From Pseudomonas sp. FP2196 (GTDB lineage: Bacteria; Pseudomonadota; Gammaproteobacteria; Pseudomonadales; Pseudomonadaceae), in assembly GCF_030687715.1 (NCBI RefSeq), contig NZ_CP117445.1, forward strand, positions 4,701,501-4,765,500: a DNA stretch of 64,000 bases, read 5' to 3'. Below, piece by piece: positions 1-8,479 of this stretch. How positions within the stretch are numbered: position 1 is the stretch's first letter; each line of letters begins with the position of its first letter. Both the position numbers and the translations under genes were made by a program. The notes under the pieces are model-generated. The model did no database searches and was not told the DNA's origin. It worked only from the letters and a program-made list of their open reading frames with translations.

Positions 1-814
1 TCTTGTAGTAACCAACGCGGTACTCGCCCGGCAGGCTGTTGACCTTCGGCGACCAGACCAGCTCGACCGGCAATACGGTGCCTTTGGTGCCGCTGCCGCT
101 GAGTTTGAAGCCGTTGCCGTGTTCCAGCTGCGACGGGTTCTGGTTGTACGCGCCGATCTGTGCGTAGAGCTCGTCGTTGATGTTGTACTTCACGCGGATC
201 GCGGCCTGGCTGACGGGCCAGTTGTACCAGATGTTGGTCGCCCAGTTACCCACTTGGGAGCCGCAGAACGCCAGGTTCTGGAATTCGCACGGGAAGGTGT
301 TGAAGTCTTCGCCTTCACCGAAATAACCGGCCTTGACGTCGAGTTTGTTGTCGAAGAACTGGTGCTGAATCCACAACTGGGTCAGACGCACCATGTGGCC
401 ACGGCCGTAGACTTCTTGAGACGAACTCAAGGTACCGGCACGCGGATCGCCCACGCGGTCGTTGGAGATGTTGTAGCCGTTACGGTTGGTCAGCTGGATC
501 TTGGCCTGGGTGTTATCCCAGCCCCAGAGTTTTTGCAGATCCAGTGCCACGCCCAGGCCAAACTGGTCGGCGTAACGCGCGGTCTTGTCGTCGTTGTAGC
601 CGCCGTTCAGGTTGGCCCCCATCTCACCGACGTAGTCAGCCTTGATGTCGATACCCTGCTCGATCAGCTTGGTCCGCTCGCCACCCCAGTCGCCGGTCAT
701 CCATTTCGAATCGGAACTGAAGGCATCCGCGGCCATCGCATTGCCGGCCAGCACCAATGCCGCCGCAGCTGACACTTGGCAGATCAACCGGGCATTGACG
801 TGTTTCTTTTTCAT
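1..814 (-). CDS. oprB: Carbohydrate-selective porin OprB (3' end cut by window edge)
   Basis: Outer-membrane porin that admits glucose and similar sugars to the periplasm. The ATG at 814 is followed by a basic start (MKKKH), a hydrophobic segment and an Ala-rich end (AGNAMAADAF) typical of a signal peptide. The mature part has alternating aromatic beta-barrel strands, with KWMTGDWGGERTKL near residue 35, a segment highly typical of OprB. About 271 residues are present and the C-terminal barrel lies beyond base 1. It is the last gene downstream of gtsABCD on the same strand, separated from gtsD by a palindromic repeat. Its leader carries an AATAACAA-type CA motif. Family assignment is firm; the paralogue number is not determinable. 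Confidence 0.93.
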   Translation of the reverse strand, partial: MKKKHVNARLICQVSAAAALVLAGNAMAADAFSSDSKWMTGDWGGERTKLIEQGIDIKADYVGEMGANLNGGYNDDKTARYADQFGLGVALDLQKLWGWDNTQAKIQLTNRNGYNISNDRVGDPRAGTLSSSQEVYGRGHMVRLTQLWIQHQFFDNKLDVKAGYFGEGEDFNTFPCEFQNLAFCGSQVGNWATNIWYNWPVSQAAIRVKYNINDELYAQIGAYNQNPSQLEHGNGFKLSGSGTKGTVLPVELVWSPKVNSLPGEYRVGYYK

Positions 815-829
815 CCCTACATCCTCGTC

Positions 830-841
830 TTTATTGTTATT
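830..841 (-). promoter_or_regulatory. CA motif (putative Hfq/Crc target) in oprB leader
   Basis: The minus strand reads AATAACAATAAA, 16 to 27 bases before the oprB ATG. It fits the AANAANAA pattern known for Hfq/Crc translational repression in Pseudomonas. Similar motifs precede gtsA, the AGE gene, gltR and gap. Binding is inferred. Confidence 0.55.
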
Positions 842-908
842 AACTGTTTTTATCTAACGCGGTTTACATAAAGTGCGATGCTCGACAGGCCGGGCACCGC
901 TTGCTCCT

Positions 909-998
909 TGTAGGAGTGAGCCTGCTCGCGATAGCGGTTTTACATTCAACATCTCTGTCTGCTGATACACCGTCATCGCGAGCCGGCTCACTCCTACA
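909..998. repeat. REPIN-like palindromic doublet, GTAGGAGTGAGCC type
   Basis: TGTAGGAGTGAGCCTGCTCG at the left end is mirrored by CGAGCCGGCTCACTCCTACA at the right end, about 90 bp in total. It lies between gtsD and oprB, so inside the probable gts-oprB transcript. The right arm has one C/A variation in the stem. The element type is known from fluorescent pseudomonads, where REP doublets are mobilised by RAYT transposases. Confidence 0.9.
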
Positions 999-1005
999 TT
1001 GATCT

Positions 1006-2166
1006 TCAGCGTCCTTTGATTTGCGTAACGTTCGCAGACCGCGCTTCAGTTTGCGTTTGGGCCGCAACTCCCAGACGCTCGCCAGTTTTGGCATCGAACA
1101 ACAACACTTTCGACGGATCGAATTGCAGCGTCAGGCTCTCGCCCACCTGCGGCGCCACGTCCGGTGCCAGACGGCAGCAGACCTTGGTTTCGTTGAGGTT
1201 GACGAACACCAGGGTGTCCGGACCGGTCGGCTCGGTGACCTGCACTTCAGCGCGGATGCTCGGCAGGCCATTGCCCTCGCCGTTCGCCAGTACGATCTGT
1301 TCCGGGCGCAGGCCGAGGATCACTTCGCGATCTTCGAGACCGGCGTCCTGCATACCCATTGGCAACTCGCAACGCGCCTGGCCGCTGTCGAGCAGCGCCA
1401 GCAGACGACCGTCCTTGCGTTGCAGACGCAGCGGGATGAAGTTCATCGGCGGCGAACCGATGAAGCTCGCCACGAACAGGTTGGCCGGATCGTTGTAGAT
1501 CTCTTTTGGCGTACCGAACTGCTGGATGATGCCGTCCTTCATCACCGCCACTTTGTCGCCCAGGGTCATCGCTTCGATCTGGTCGTGGGTCACGTAGACC
1601 GTGGTGGTTTTCAGGCGCTGGTGCATCAGTTTCATTTCGGTGCGCATCTCGACGCGCAGCTTGGCGTCGAGGTTGGACAGCGGTTCGTCGAACAGATAGA
1701 TCTTCGGCCGACGCGCCAACGCACGGCCCATCGCCACACGCTGTTGCTGACCACCGGAAAGCTGCCCCGGCTTGCGGTTGAGCAAGTGTTCGATCTGCAA
1801 CAGCTTGGCCACGCGAGCGACCTCTTCGTCGATCGCCGACTGCGGCATCTTGCGAATCTTCAGACCGAACTCGATGTTCTCGCGCACGCTCATCGTCGGG
1901 TACAGCGCGTAGGACTGGAACACCATGGCGATGTCGCGATCCTTGGGGCTCATGCCGCTGACGTCCTGGTCGCCGATCATGATCGCGCCACCGGTGATGG
2001 TTTCCAGGCCGGCGATGCAGTTCATCAGGGTCGACTTGCCGCAGCCCGACGGGCCGACGAGGATCAGGAACTCACCGTCCTTGATCGACAGTTCGATGTT
2101 CTTCAGGGTGTCCGGCAGGCCGGCACCATAGGTCTTGTTGACGTTGCGAAGTTCGAGCGTAGCCAT
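1006..2166 (-). CDS. gtsD: Glucose ABC transporter ATP-binding protein
   Basis: ATPase subunit of the GtsABCD sugar importer, acting at the inner face of the cytoplasmic membrane. The 386 residues match MalK/UgpC-type proteins. Walker A is GPSGCGKS (38-45), the ABC signature is LSGGQ (136-140) and Walker B is IYLFDEP (156-162), followed by a switch-His loop (VYVTHDQ). The C-terminal third is the TOBE/regulatory domain usual for this class. The ATG at 2166 sits 2 bases after the gtsC stop, so the genes are translationally linked. The porin OprB follows downstream. Substrate is inferred from synteny with edd, glk and gltR, since MalK-class ATPases alone do not reveal the sugar. Confidence 0.95.
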   Translation of the reverse strand: MATLELRNVNKTYGAGLPDTLKNIELSIKDGEFLILVGPSGCGKSTLMNCIAGLETITGGAIMIGDQDVSGMSPKDRDIAMVFQSYALYPTMSVRENIEFGLKIRKMPQSAIDEEVARVAKLLQIEHLLNRKPGQLSGGQQQRVAMGRALARRPKIYLFDEPLSNLDAKLRVEMRTEMKLMHQRLKTTTVYVTHDQIEAMTLGDKVAVMKDGIIQQFGTPKEIYNDPANLFVASFIGSPPMNFIPLRLQRKDGRLLALLDSGQARCELPMGMQDAGLEDREVILGLRPEQIVLANGEGNGLPSIRAEVQVTEPTGPDTLVFVNLNETKVCCRLAPDVAPQVGESLTLQFDPSKVLLFDAKTGERLGVAAQTQTEARSANVTQIKGR

Positions 2167-2168
2167 GA

Positions 2169-3014
2169 TTACCCCTTGACTGCGCCGGCCGTCAGCCCGC
2201 GCACGAAATACTTGCCTGCGACCACATAGACCAGCAGGGTCGGCAGGCCGGCGATCATCGCCGCTGCCATATCCACGTTGTATTCCTTGGCGCCGGTGCT
2301 GGTGTTGACCAGGTTGTTCAGCGCCACCGTAATCGGTTGCGAATCGCCACTGGAGAACACCACGCCGAACAGGAAGTCGTTCCAGATCTGAGTGAACTGC
2401 CAGATCAGGCAGACCATGATGATCGGCGTCGACATCGGCAGAATGATCCGGCGGAAGATGGTGAAGAAACCCGCACCATCCAGACGTGCGGCCTTCACCA
2501 GCGCATCGGGAATGCTCACGTAGTAGTTACGGAAGAACAGCGTGGTGAACGCCAGACCGTAAACGACGTGGATGAACACCAGACCGGTGGTGGTGCTGGC
2601 CAGGCCCATCTTGCCGAGGGTGAACGAGGCCGGCAGCAGCACGGTCTGGAACGGCAGGAAGCAGCCGAACAACAACAGACCGAAGAACAGTTGCGAGCCA
2701 CGGAAACGCCACATCGACAGCACGTAACCATTCAATGCACCGATGGCGGTGGAGATGATTACTGCTGGAACGGTGATCTTGATCGAGTTCCAGAAGTAGC
2801 CATCAACCGTGGCCCAGGCCTTGACCCAGCCGATGCCGCTGACCACGGTCGGCCAGCTCAGCAGGTTGCCGGTGCTGATGTCTTCCGGGGTTTTGAAGCT
2901 GGTCAGCAGCATGACCACCAGCGGAATCAGGTAGAGCATTACGGCGAGGATCAGCACCGCGTAAATGGCGATGCGACTCAGGCTGATCGCAGGTTTGGCA
3001 GCGAGACTAGTCAT
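2169..3014 (-). CDS. gtsC: Glucose ABC transporter permease (MalG type)
   Basis: Inner-membrane subunit, 281 residues, with six predicted hydrophobic segments. The EAA loop is recognisable as DALVKAARLDGAGFFTIF, which docks onto GtsD. The N-terminal helix (IAIYAVLILAVMLYLIPLVV) and the short C-terminus ending in TAGAVKG are typical of MalG-class permeases. Its start overlaps the end of gtsB by 8 bases, which implies coupled translation and a 1:1 permease heterodimer. Confidence 0.94.
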   Translation of the reverse strand: MTSLAAKPAISLSRIAIYAVLILAVMLYLIPLVVMLLTSFKTPEDISTGNLLSWPTVVSGIGWVKAWATVDGYFWNSIKITVPAVIISTAIGALNGYVLSMWRFRGSQLFFGLLLFGCFLPFQTVLLPASFTLGKMGLASTTTGLVFIHVVYGLAFTTLFFRNYYVSIPDALVKAARLDGAGFFTIFRRIILPMSTPIIMVCLIWQFTQIWNDFLFGVVFSSGDSQPITVALNNLVNTSTGAKEYNVDMAAAMIAGLPTLLVYVVAGKYFVRGLTAGAVKG

Positions 3015-3915
3015 GACGCTTGGTCCTCAGCTCGGAGTACAGGTAAGGCACGATGATCGCGAGAATCGCACCGAGCATCAGAATCGCACTGGCCGAGCCC
3101 ATGCCCATCTGGCCGCGACTGAAAGTGAACGAGTACATGAACATCGCCGGCAGGTCAGAGGAATAACCCGGGCCACCGGCAGTCATCGCGGCGACCAGGT
3201 CGAAGCTCTTGATCGCGATGTGCGCCAGAATCATCACGGCACTGAAGAACACCGGACGCAGGCTCGGCAGCACGACTTTCCAGTAGATGCGCGGCATGCT
3301 CGCGCCATCGATCTGCGCGGCACGGATGATCGATTGATCAACCCCGCGCAGGCCGGCGAGGAACATCGCCATGATGAAGCCCGAGGCTTGCCAGACAGCG
3401 GCGATCACCAGGCAATACACCACGCGATCAGGGTCGATCAACCAGTCAAGACGGAAGCCTTCCCAGCCCCAGTCACGCAACAATTTGTCCAGGCCCATGC
3501 CCGGGTTGAGCAGCCATTTCCACGCGGTACCGGTCACGATCATCGAGAGCGCCATCGGGTACAGGTAAATGGTGCGGATAAAACCTTCGCGGCGAATACG
3601 CTGGTCGAGGAACACCGCCAGCAACACGCCGATCACCAGGGTGATGCCGATGAACATGCCGCCGAACAGCGCGAGGTTTTTGCTCGCGACCCACCAGCGA
3701 TCGTTGTCGAACAACCGCTGATACTGCGCCAGGCCGGCCCACTTGTAGTTGGGCAGGAACGTCGAAGTGGTGAACGACAGAATGAACGTCCACAGGATGT
3801 AGCCATAGAAGCCCACCAGCACGATGAACATGCTCGGCGCCAGCACCAGTTTTGGCAGCCAGCGTTGCAATGCATCGAACGGCGAGGCTTTGCTGAACAC
3901 AGCAACAGAACTCAT
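3007..3915 (-). CDS. gtsB: Glucose ABC transporter permease (MalF type)
   Basis: Inner-membrane partner of GtsC, 302 residues, six or so transmembrane segments. An EAA-type loop is visible as QSIIRAAQIDGASMPRIYW. The ATG at 3915 is the natural start. It follows gtsA after a 213-base gap that contains a long palindromic element (3953-4117), while gtsB, gtsC and gtsD are tightly packed. That spacing suggests gtsA mRNA is uncoupled from the permease part of the operon. Confidence 0.94.
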   Translation of the reverse strand: MSSVAVFSKASPFDALQRWLPKLVLAPSMFIVLVGFYGYILWTFILSFTTSTFLPNYKWAGLAQYQRLFDNDRWWVASKNLALFGGMFIGITLVIGVLLAVFLDQRIRREGFIRTIYLYPMALSMIVTGTAWKWLLNPGMGLDKLLRDWGWEGFRLDWLIDPDRVVYCLVIAAVWQASGFIMAMFLAGLRGVDQSIIRAAQIDGASMPRIYWKVVLPSLRPVFFSAVMILAHIAIKSFDLVAAMTAGGPGYSSDLPAMFMYSFTFSRGQMGMGSASAILMLGAILAIIVPYLYSELRTKRHD

Positions 3916-3952
3916 GGGGAAATCCAGAATAAAGATGACAAGGGCATTTCCC

Positions 3953-4117
3953 TGCAGGAGTGAGCCCTGTGGCGAGGGGATTTATCCCCGTTCGGCTGCG
4001 AAGCAGTCGCAAAACCATTGCATGCGGTGTTTCTGATACTCCGCCGCTGCAACTTTCTGGGGTCGCTGCGCAACCCAACGGGGATAAATCCCCTCACCAC
4101 CAAAGCTCGCTCCTACA
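3953..4117. repeat. Composite palindromic element between gtsA and gtsB
   Basis: A 165-bp element. Its outer arms resemble the other repeats here (CAGGAGTGAGCC at the left, GCTCGCTCCTACA at the right). Inside are long complementary arms, GAGGGGATTTATCCCCGTT and AACGGGGATAAATCCCCTC. Each arm is itself partly self-complementary (GGGGAT...ATCCCC). The element can form a strong stem in the gtsA-gtsB mRNA. Confidence 0.8.
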
Positions 4118-4128
4118 GGGGCCAAGGA

Positions 4129-5430
4129 TTACTTGGCCGACTGAATCGCCGCGCCGAGTTTCTTGGCCGCATCGGCCGGGTCGGCTTTCGGGTCGTTGAT
4201 GTAGTTGGTCACGACATCAAAGAACGCGCCCTGCACTGCCAATGTGGTCGCCATGTTGTGCGCCATGCTTGGCTGCAGACCACCGGACTTGGCGTCGGCC
4301 AGGAAGTCCTTGGCAGCGGTCTGTGCGCAGGAGTCGAAACCGAGTTTCTCCATGTCGTTCAACATGTCGATACGTACCGGGATCGAGCCTTTGTTGATGC
4401 TGAAGACTTTCTGGAAGTTTTCACCCAGCACGACTTTGGCAATGTCCTTCTGACCCGCAGCAGTGCCGGCGTCTTTCTGCTTGAACACAGCGAGGGAGTC
4501 GATGTTGTAGGTGAACGCCTTGTCGGTGCCCGGGAAGGCTACGCACTGGTAATCCTTGCCGGCGATTTTCTTCGCGGCAGTCCATTCGGACTTGGCCCAG
4601 TCACCCATGATCTGCATGCCGGCCTTGCCGTTGATGACTTTGGCCGCTTCCAGGTTCCAGTCCTGGCCTTTGCCGTCAGCGTCCATGTAGGTCGCGACTT
4701 TCTTCAGCTCGGTCAGGGCCTTGACCATTTCCGGGCCGGTCAGCGCTTTGTTGTCCAGATCGACCAGGGCTTTCTTGTAACCATCAACACCCATGACCGA
4801 GAGCACAACGGCTTCGAACACGGTGCTGTCCTGCCATGGCTGACCGCCGTGGGCCAGCGGGATGAAGCCCGCAGCCTTGAGCTTGTCGCCAGCGGCGTAG
4901 AATTCTTCGAGGGTGGTTGGCGCTTTTTCGATGCCGGCTTTCTTGAAGACTTCCGGGTTGATCCACAGCCAGTTCACGCGGTGAATGTTCACCGGCACGG
5001 CCACGTAATCACCGTCGTACTTCACGGTATCGGAGACTTTCTTGTCGAGCAGGCTGTCCCACTTCTCTGCTTTGGCGACGTCTTTCAGAACGTCGGTGTC
5101 GAGCAGACCGGTCGACGCCCATTCCTGGATGTCCGGGCCTTTGATCTGTGCAACGCCCGGTGGGTTGCCTGCAACGGCACGGCTTTTCAGCACGGTCATG
5201 GCAGTTGCACCGCCACCACCGGCGACAGCGCCGTCTTTCCAGGTGAAACCGTCTTTTTCGACTTGGGCCTTGAGCACATCAACGGCAGCTTTTTCGCCAC
5301 CGGACGTCCACCAGTGCACGACTTCGACCGAACCTTTGGATTCGGCAGCGGAAACACTGAGAGGCAGAATTGCGAGCGGGAACAGGGAGGCGACAGAAAT
5401 GACAGTAGCGAGGCGAGAAATCGCATTCAT
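4129..5430 (-). CDS. gtsA: Glucose ABC transporter periplasmic binding protein
   Basis: Periplasmic receptor that delivers glucose to GtsBC. The ATG at 5430 ([10 protein letters not shown]) gives 433 residues with a signal peptide ending around SVSAAES. AAAGG lies about 10 bases upstream, so I prefer it to the in-frame ATG at 5460. The mature protein is a family 1 extracellular solute-binding protein ([20 protein letters not shown] at its start). [14 protein letters not shown] and AFPGTDKAF are in keeping with ABC sugar receptors. It is first in the gtsABCD series, with a CA motif just before its ribosome binding site. A wide gap and palindrome separate it from gtsB. Confidence 0.95.
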   Translation of the reverse strand: MNAISRLATVISVASLFPLAILPLSVSAAESKGSVEVVHWWTSGGEKAAVDVLKAQVEKDGFTWKDGAVAGGGGATAMTVLKSRAVAGNPPGVAQIKGPDIQEWASTGLLDTDVLKDVAKAEKWDSLLDKKVSDTVKYDGDYVAVPVNIHRVNWLWINPEVFKKAGIEKAPTTLEEFYAAGDKLKAAGFIPLAHGGQPWQDSTVFEAVVLSVMGVDGYKKALVDLDNKALTGPEMVKALTELKKVATYMDADGKGQDWNLEAAKVINGKAGMQIMGDWAKSEWTAAKKIAGKDYQCVAFPGTDKAFTYNIDSLAVFKQKDAGTAAGQKDIAKVVLGENFQKVFSINKGSIPVRIDMLNDMEKLGFDSCAQTAAKDFLADAKSGGLQPSMAHNMATTLAVQGAFFDVVTNYINDPKADPADAAKKLGAAIQSAK

Positions 5431-5443
5431 CTGAGATGTACCT

Positions 5444-5454
5444 TTCTTGTTGTT
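5444..5454 (-). promoter_or_regulatory. CA motif (putative Hfq/Crc target) in gtsA leader
   Basis: The minus strand reads AACAACAAGAA and touches the AAAGG ribosome binding site of gtsA. The position is ideal for blocking ribosome entry. The same string with the same flank (CATAACAACAA) occurs before the AGE gene. Confidence 0.65.
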
Positions 5455-5561
5455 ATGCATTGCAAGTCTGGTGCTTGCGCTGCACAGGAGTTTAAACAGG
5501 GCGATTCCCTTCGCAGGTAACGAAGGGACGCGCGAATGTCACCGTATGGTTACATGATTAA

Positions 5562-6821
5562 TCACATAGCAACGCTCTGGGACCACTGCGCCAGCGCGGT
5601 CGCCATGCTCGGTGCCAAGGGAAGACGCGGAATCAGCACCGCTTGCCAGGCGTGATACAGATCGGGTTTGCCCGGCCAGATATCGGCACTTGGACGGTTT
5701 TGCGGATCGAGTTCGTGGTGCCAGCTGCCGTCGCAACGGTCGATGAAATTCATCTCGCAGAATTCCCAGAACAGTCGGTACCAGGATTCGTATTGCGCAT
5801 CACTGGTGCGTTTGAGCAAGGCGCTGGCAGCAGCGCTGGCCTCGGCGTGCGTCCAGTGCAGACGATGGCGGACAACGGCTTTGTTGCTCCAGTCGAGGGT
5901 GTAGACGATGCCCGGCGCGCCATCGACATCCCAGCCGTGACGGCAGTTGTGTTCGAAGAGTTTCTGCGCGTCGGTAGCCAGCCAACCCGGCGTGAGCATG
6001 CCTGCCTGCACCCGCGCGGCTTCCAGGTGCAGCAACAACCGCGCCCACTCGAAACCATGGCCCGGCGTGGTGCCGTAAGGGCGGAAGCCGTCGGCCGGAT
6101 TGTCGTGGTTGTACTCGCGCAGCGGCTGCCAGTCGCGGTCGAAGTGTTCGATGACCATGTAACCATTGGCAGCGGCGTGTCCGTGGATCACCCGCTCGAC
6201 GATACGTTGCGCGCGCACCAGCCAGCGTGGGTCTTCAGTGACATCGGCCAGCGCGAGGAAGGCTTCGGTGGCGTGCATGTTGCTGTTGGCACCGCGATAG
6301 GCTTCTTCTTCACTCCAGTCGCGGTTGAAGAATTCGCGCATGGCGCCCTCTTCTTCGCTCCAGAAATAGGTGTCGATGATGTCGATCGCGTCATCCAGCA
6401 AAGCCTGGGCACCGGGACGTTGCGCGACCACGGCAGAACTCGCCGCCAGTGCAACGAACGCGTGCAGATAGGCGTTCTTGCCGGTGTTGTCGTCGCGGTG
6501 TTCGGCCACCGCAAACCAGCCACCGTGCAGCGCATCACGCAACGGCCCGCGCAGGGCGGCGATGCCGTGATCAATCAGCTCGGCAAACCCCGGCAGGCCC
6601 TGGATATGGGCCATGGCGAAGCTGTGGGTCATGCGCGCGGTATTCATGGTTTCGGCCTGCGCGTTCGCTGGCAACTGGCCGCGTTCGTCGAGGTTGCCGA
6701 AGCCTTGAGGCAGTCTGGATGCCTTGGCGAAATCCAGCAGACGCAAGCCTTCGGCGGCGAGCCATTGCTGGTGGGCAGGGGCGTTCAGCCAACTGCTGAA
6801 GCCTGGGTGAAAGGTGTCCAT
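5562..6821 (-). CDS. AGE-family epimerase/isomerase
   Basis: Member of the N-acylglucosamine 2-epimerase fold family, which includes mannose isomerase and cellobiose epimerase. The ATG at 6821 (MDTFHPGFSSWL) gives 419 residues and is preceded by AAGGG; the longer frame to 6866 lacks a better start. Family-like segments include RMTHSFAMAHIQGLPG near residue 50, SNMHATEAFLALADVT, PGHGFEWARLLLHLE and HWTHAEASAAA, which supply the His residues of the alpha/alpha barrel. It lies at the head of the gts operon, 131 bases before gtsA. A role as a cytoplasmic sugar isomerase feeding mannose or fructose into glucose metabolism is inferred. Its substrate is not shown by sequence. Confidence 0.85.
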   Translation of the reverse strand: MDTFHPGFSSWLNAPAHQQWLAAEGLRLLDFAKASRLPQGFGNLDERGQLPANAQAETMNTARMTHSFAMAHIQGLPGFAELIDHGIAALRGPLRDALHGGWFAVAEHRDDNTGKNAYLHAFVALAASSAVVAQRPGAQALLDDAIDIIDTYFWSEEEGAMREFFNRDWSEEEAYRGANSNMHATEAFLALADVTEDPRWLVRAQRIVERVIHGHAAANGYMVIEHFDRDWQPLREYNHDNPADGFRPYGTTPGHGFEWARLLLHLEAARVQAGMLTPGWLATDAQKLFEHNCRHGWDVDGAPGIVYTLDWSNKAVVRHRLHWTHAEASAAASALLKRTSDAQYESWYRLFWEFCEMNFIDRCDGSWHHELDPQNRPSADIWPGKPDLYHAWQAVLIPRLPLAPSMATALAQWSQSVAM

Positions 6822-6831
6822 GGAGTGGCCC

Positions 6832-6843
6832 TTTTTTGTTGTT
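6832..6843 (-). promoter_or_regulatory. CA motif (putative Hfq/Crc target) in AGE-gene leader
   Basis: The minus strand reads AACAACAAAAAA running into the AAGGG ribosome binding site. It shares the CATAACAACAA string with the gtsA leader. Confidence 0.6.
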
Positions 6844-6934
6844 ATGACTGCGGGCAGTCTAAACAACGGGCCGGGGTGGTCTTGTAACGAAGGGGACGGG
6901 TTTTGTCACTGATCCGTGACATGAAAAAGCAAAG

Positions 6935-7006
6935 TCAAAAGATCGCAGCCTTTGGCAGCTCCTACAGGGATCGGTGTAGGAGCTGCCGAAGGCTGCGATC
7001 TTTTGA
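6935..7006. repeat. Palindromic doublet, GCAGCTCCTACA type, inverted order
   Basis: TCAAAAGATCGCAGCC at the left and GGCTGCGATCTTTTGA at the right enclose GCAGCTCCTACA and TGTAGGAGCTGC. The order of arms is the reverse of the related copy at 13430-13514. It starts 3 bases beyond the gtrS stop codon and could end that transcript. Confidence 0.85.
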
Positions 7007-7009
7007 TCT

Positions 7010-8479
7010 TCAATCCACCGACCGCGGCAACTGCAACGTCACCCGCAACCCACCCTCACGCAAATTCTGCAACGTCACTTCCCCACCATGGCTGTGGGCG
7101 ATATTGCGCGCAATCCCGAGGCCGAGCCCATACCCCTGCTGCTGCCCCGCCAACCTGAAGTGCGGTTCAAACACCTGCTCCAACCGCTGCTCCGGCACGC
7201 CCGGCCCTTCATCGTCGACATGCAGGACAAACGCACTCTCATCGTCATCGATGTGCAGATGCGCGTTCTGCCCGTACTTCAAGGCGTTGTCGATCAGGTT
7301 GCCGATGCAACGCTTCAACGCCAAAGGCTTGCCCGAATATGCCGCCAGCGCCCGACCATGCTGGGTCACGCGGCCATTGCCGTTCGGTGCCAGGTACGGC
7401 TCGACCAGGCAATCGAGCACATGATTGAGGTCAACCGGCTCGATGTTCTCGTGGATGTCGGTGTCCTTCACGCATTGCAGCGCGCCCTTGACCAGCAACT
7501 CCAACTCATCCAGATCACGGCCGAACTTGGTTTGCAGTTGCTCGTCTTCCAACAGTTCGACGCGCAAACGCAGGCGAGTGATCGGCGTGCGCAAGTCGTG
7601 GGAAATCGCGCTGAACAACTGGCTGCGCTCGGTCAGGTAACGGCTGATGCGTTCGCGCATGGTGTTGAACGCGCGGCCCACTTCGACCACTTCACTGCCG
7701 CCGCCCTCGGCCACTGGCTCGACGTCGGCCCCCAGCGACAGGTCCCGCGCCGCGCGGGCCAGGCGTTTGAGCGGTCGGCTCTGCCAATGCACCAGCAAGC
7801 CGATAAACAGCAGCAGAAAGCCGCTGGTGAGGACGATAAACCATACCTGCTGCGACGGCAGGCCTTGCTCTTCAAGGCTGGTGTAGGGCTCGGGCAACAG
7901 CGAAGCAATGTACAGCCATTCGCCCGGCGCCATCTGAATCTGGGTGACCAGCACCGGTGGATTCACCGGTTCAAGAGTGAGCGCATAGTGCGCCCAGGAA
8001 CGCGGCAGCTCATCGAGTTTCAGCCCCGCGTTGAAGATCCGCAGGTCCTCGGGGCTGACGAAAGTCACCGAGATGTCGGTGTCATGGCCGAGGGATTGAC
8101 GCAGCACTTCGTCGACCGCTTTCATCACTGCCGCTTTGCGCGGTGTGACCGGCAGCACGTCCATGCCCAACGGTTTGTCGTTGAGGGTCACGACAAATCG
8201 GGTGCCGCCCATGCTGCGCAACTGGTCGAGTACCAGCGGCCGATACGCTACCGGCAGCGAACGAAAGTAACTGACGCTGGCGGTCATCGAATGGGCGAGG
8301 CTGCGGGCGCTGGTGACCAGACCTTCGAGCTGGGTGGCGCGCAGTTGCGAAACCCAGATCACGCTCGACAAGGTTTGCGCGAACAACACCGCGAGCAAGG
8401 TCAGCAGCAACATCCGCCCAAGCAGCGAACGGGGCACCGGTACTTGGGCGGCGAGTTTACGCAGAGACTCAGTGACCAT
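7010..8479 (-). CDS. gtrS: Sensor histidine kinase of the glucose regulon
   Basis: Membrane kinase partner of GltR. The ATG at 8479 (MVTESLRKL) gives 489 residues; a TTG at 8488 is the alternative. It has an N-terminal transmembrane helix, a periplasmic sensor domain of about 165 residues, a second helix (VWFIVLTSGFLLLFIGLLVH), HAMP, a HisKA box (FSAISHDLRTPITRL) and an ATPase domain with NLIDNALKYG and GYGLGLGIARNI. It overlaps the gltR end by 11 bases. In Pseudomonas this kinase is known to respond to 2-ketogluconate/6-phosphogluconate and to drive glucose uptake genes. The ligand here is inferred from the family. Confidence 0.92.
   Translation of the reverse strand: MVTESLRKLAAQVPVPRSLLGRMLLLTLLAVLFAQTLSSVIWVSQLRATQLEGLVTSARSLAHSMTASVSYFRSLPVAYRPLVLDQLRSMGGTRFVVTLNDKPLGMDVLPVTPRKAAVMKAVDEVLRQSLGHDTDISVTFVSPEDLRIFNAGLKLDELPRSWAHYALTLEPVNPPVLVTQIQMAPGEWLYIASLLPEPYTSLEEQGLPSQQVWFIVLTSGFLLLFIGLLVHWQSRPLKRLARAARDLSLGADVEPVAEGGGSEVVEVGRAFNTMRERISRYLTERSQLFSAISHDLRTPITRLRLRVELLEDEQLQTKFGRDLDELELLVKGALQCVKDTDIHENIEPVDLNHVLDCLVEPYLAPNGNGRVTQHGRALAAYSGKPLALKRCIGNLIDNALKYGQNAHLHIDDDESAFVLHVDDEGPGVPEQRLEQVFEPHFRLAGQQQGYGLGLGIARNIAHSHGGEVTLQNLREGGLRVTLQLPRSVD

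Noticed and set aside
864..1094. 76-residue frame over the repeat next to gtsD
   Set aside because: Its sequence comes from the palindromic repeat (SEPARDDGVSA-like strings recur in many such frames).
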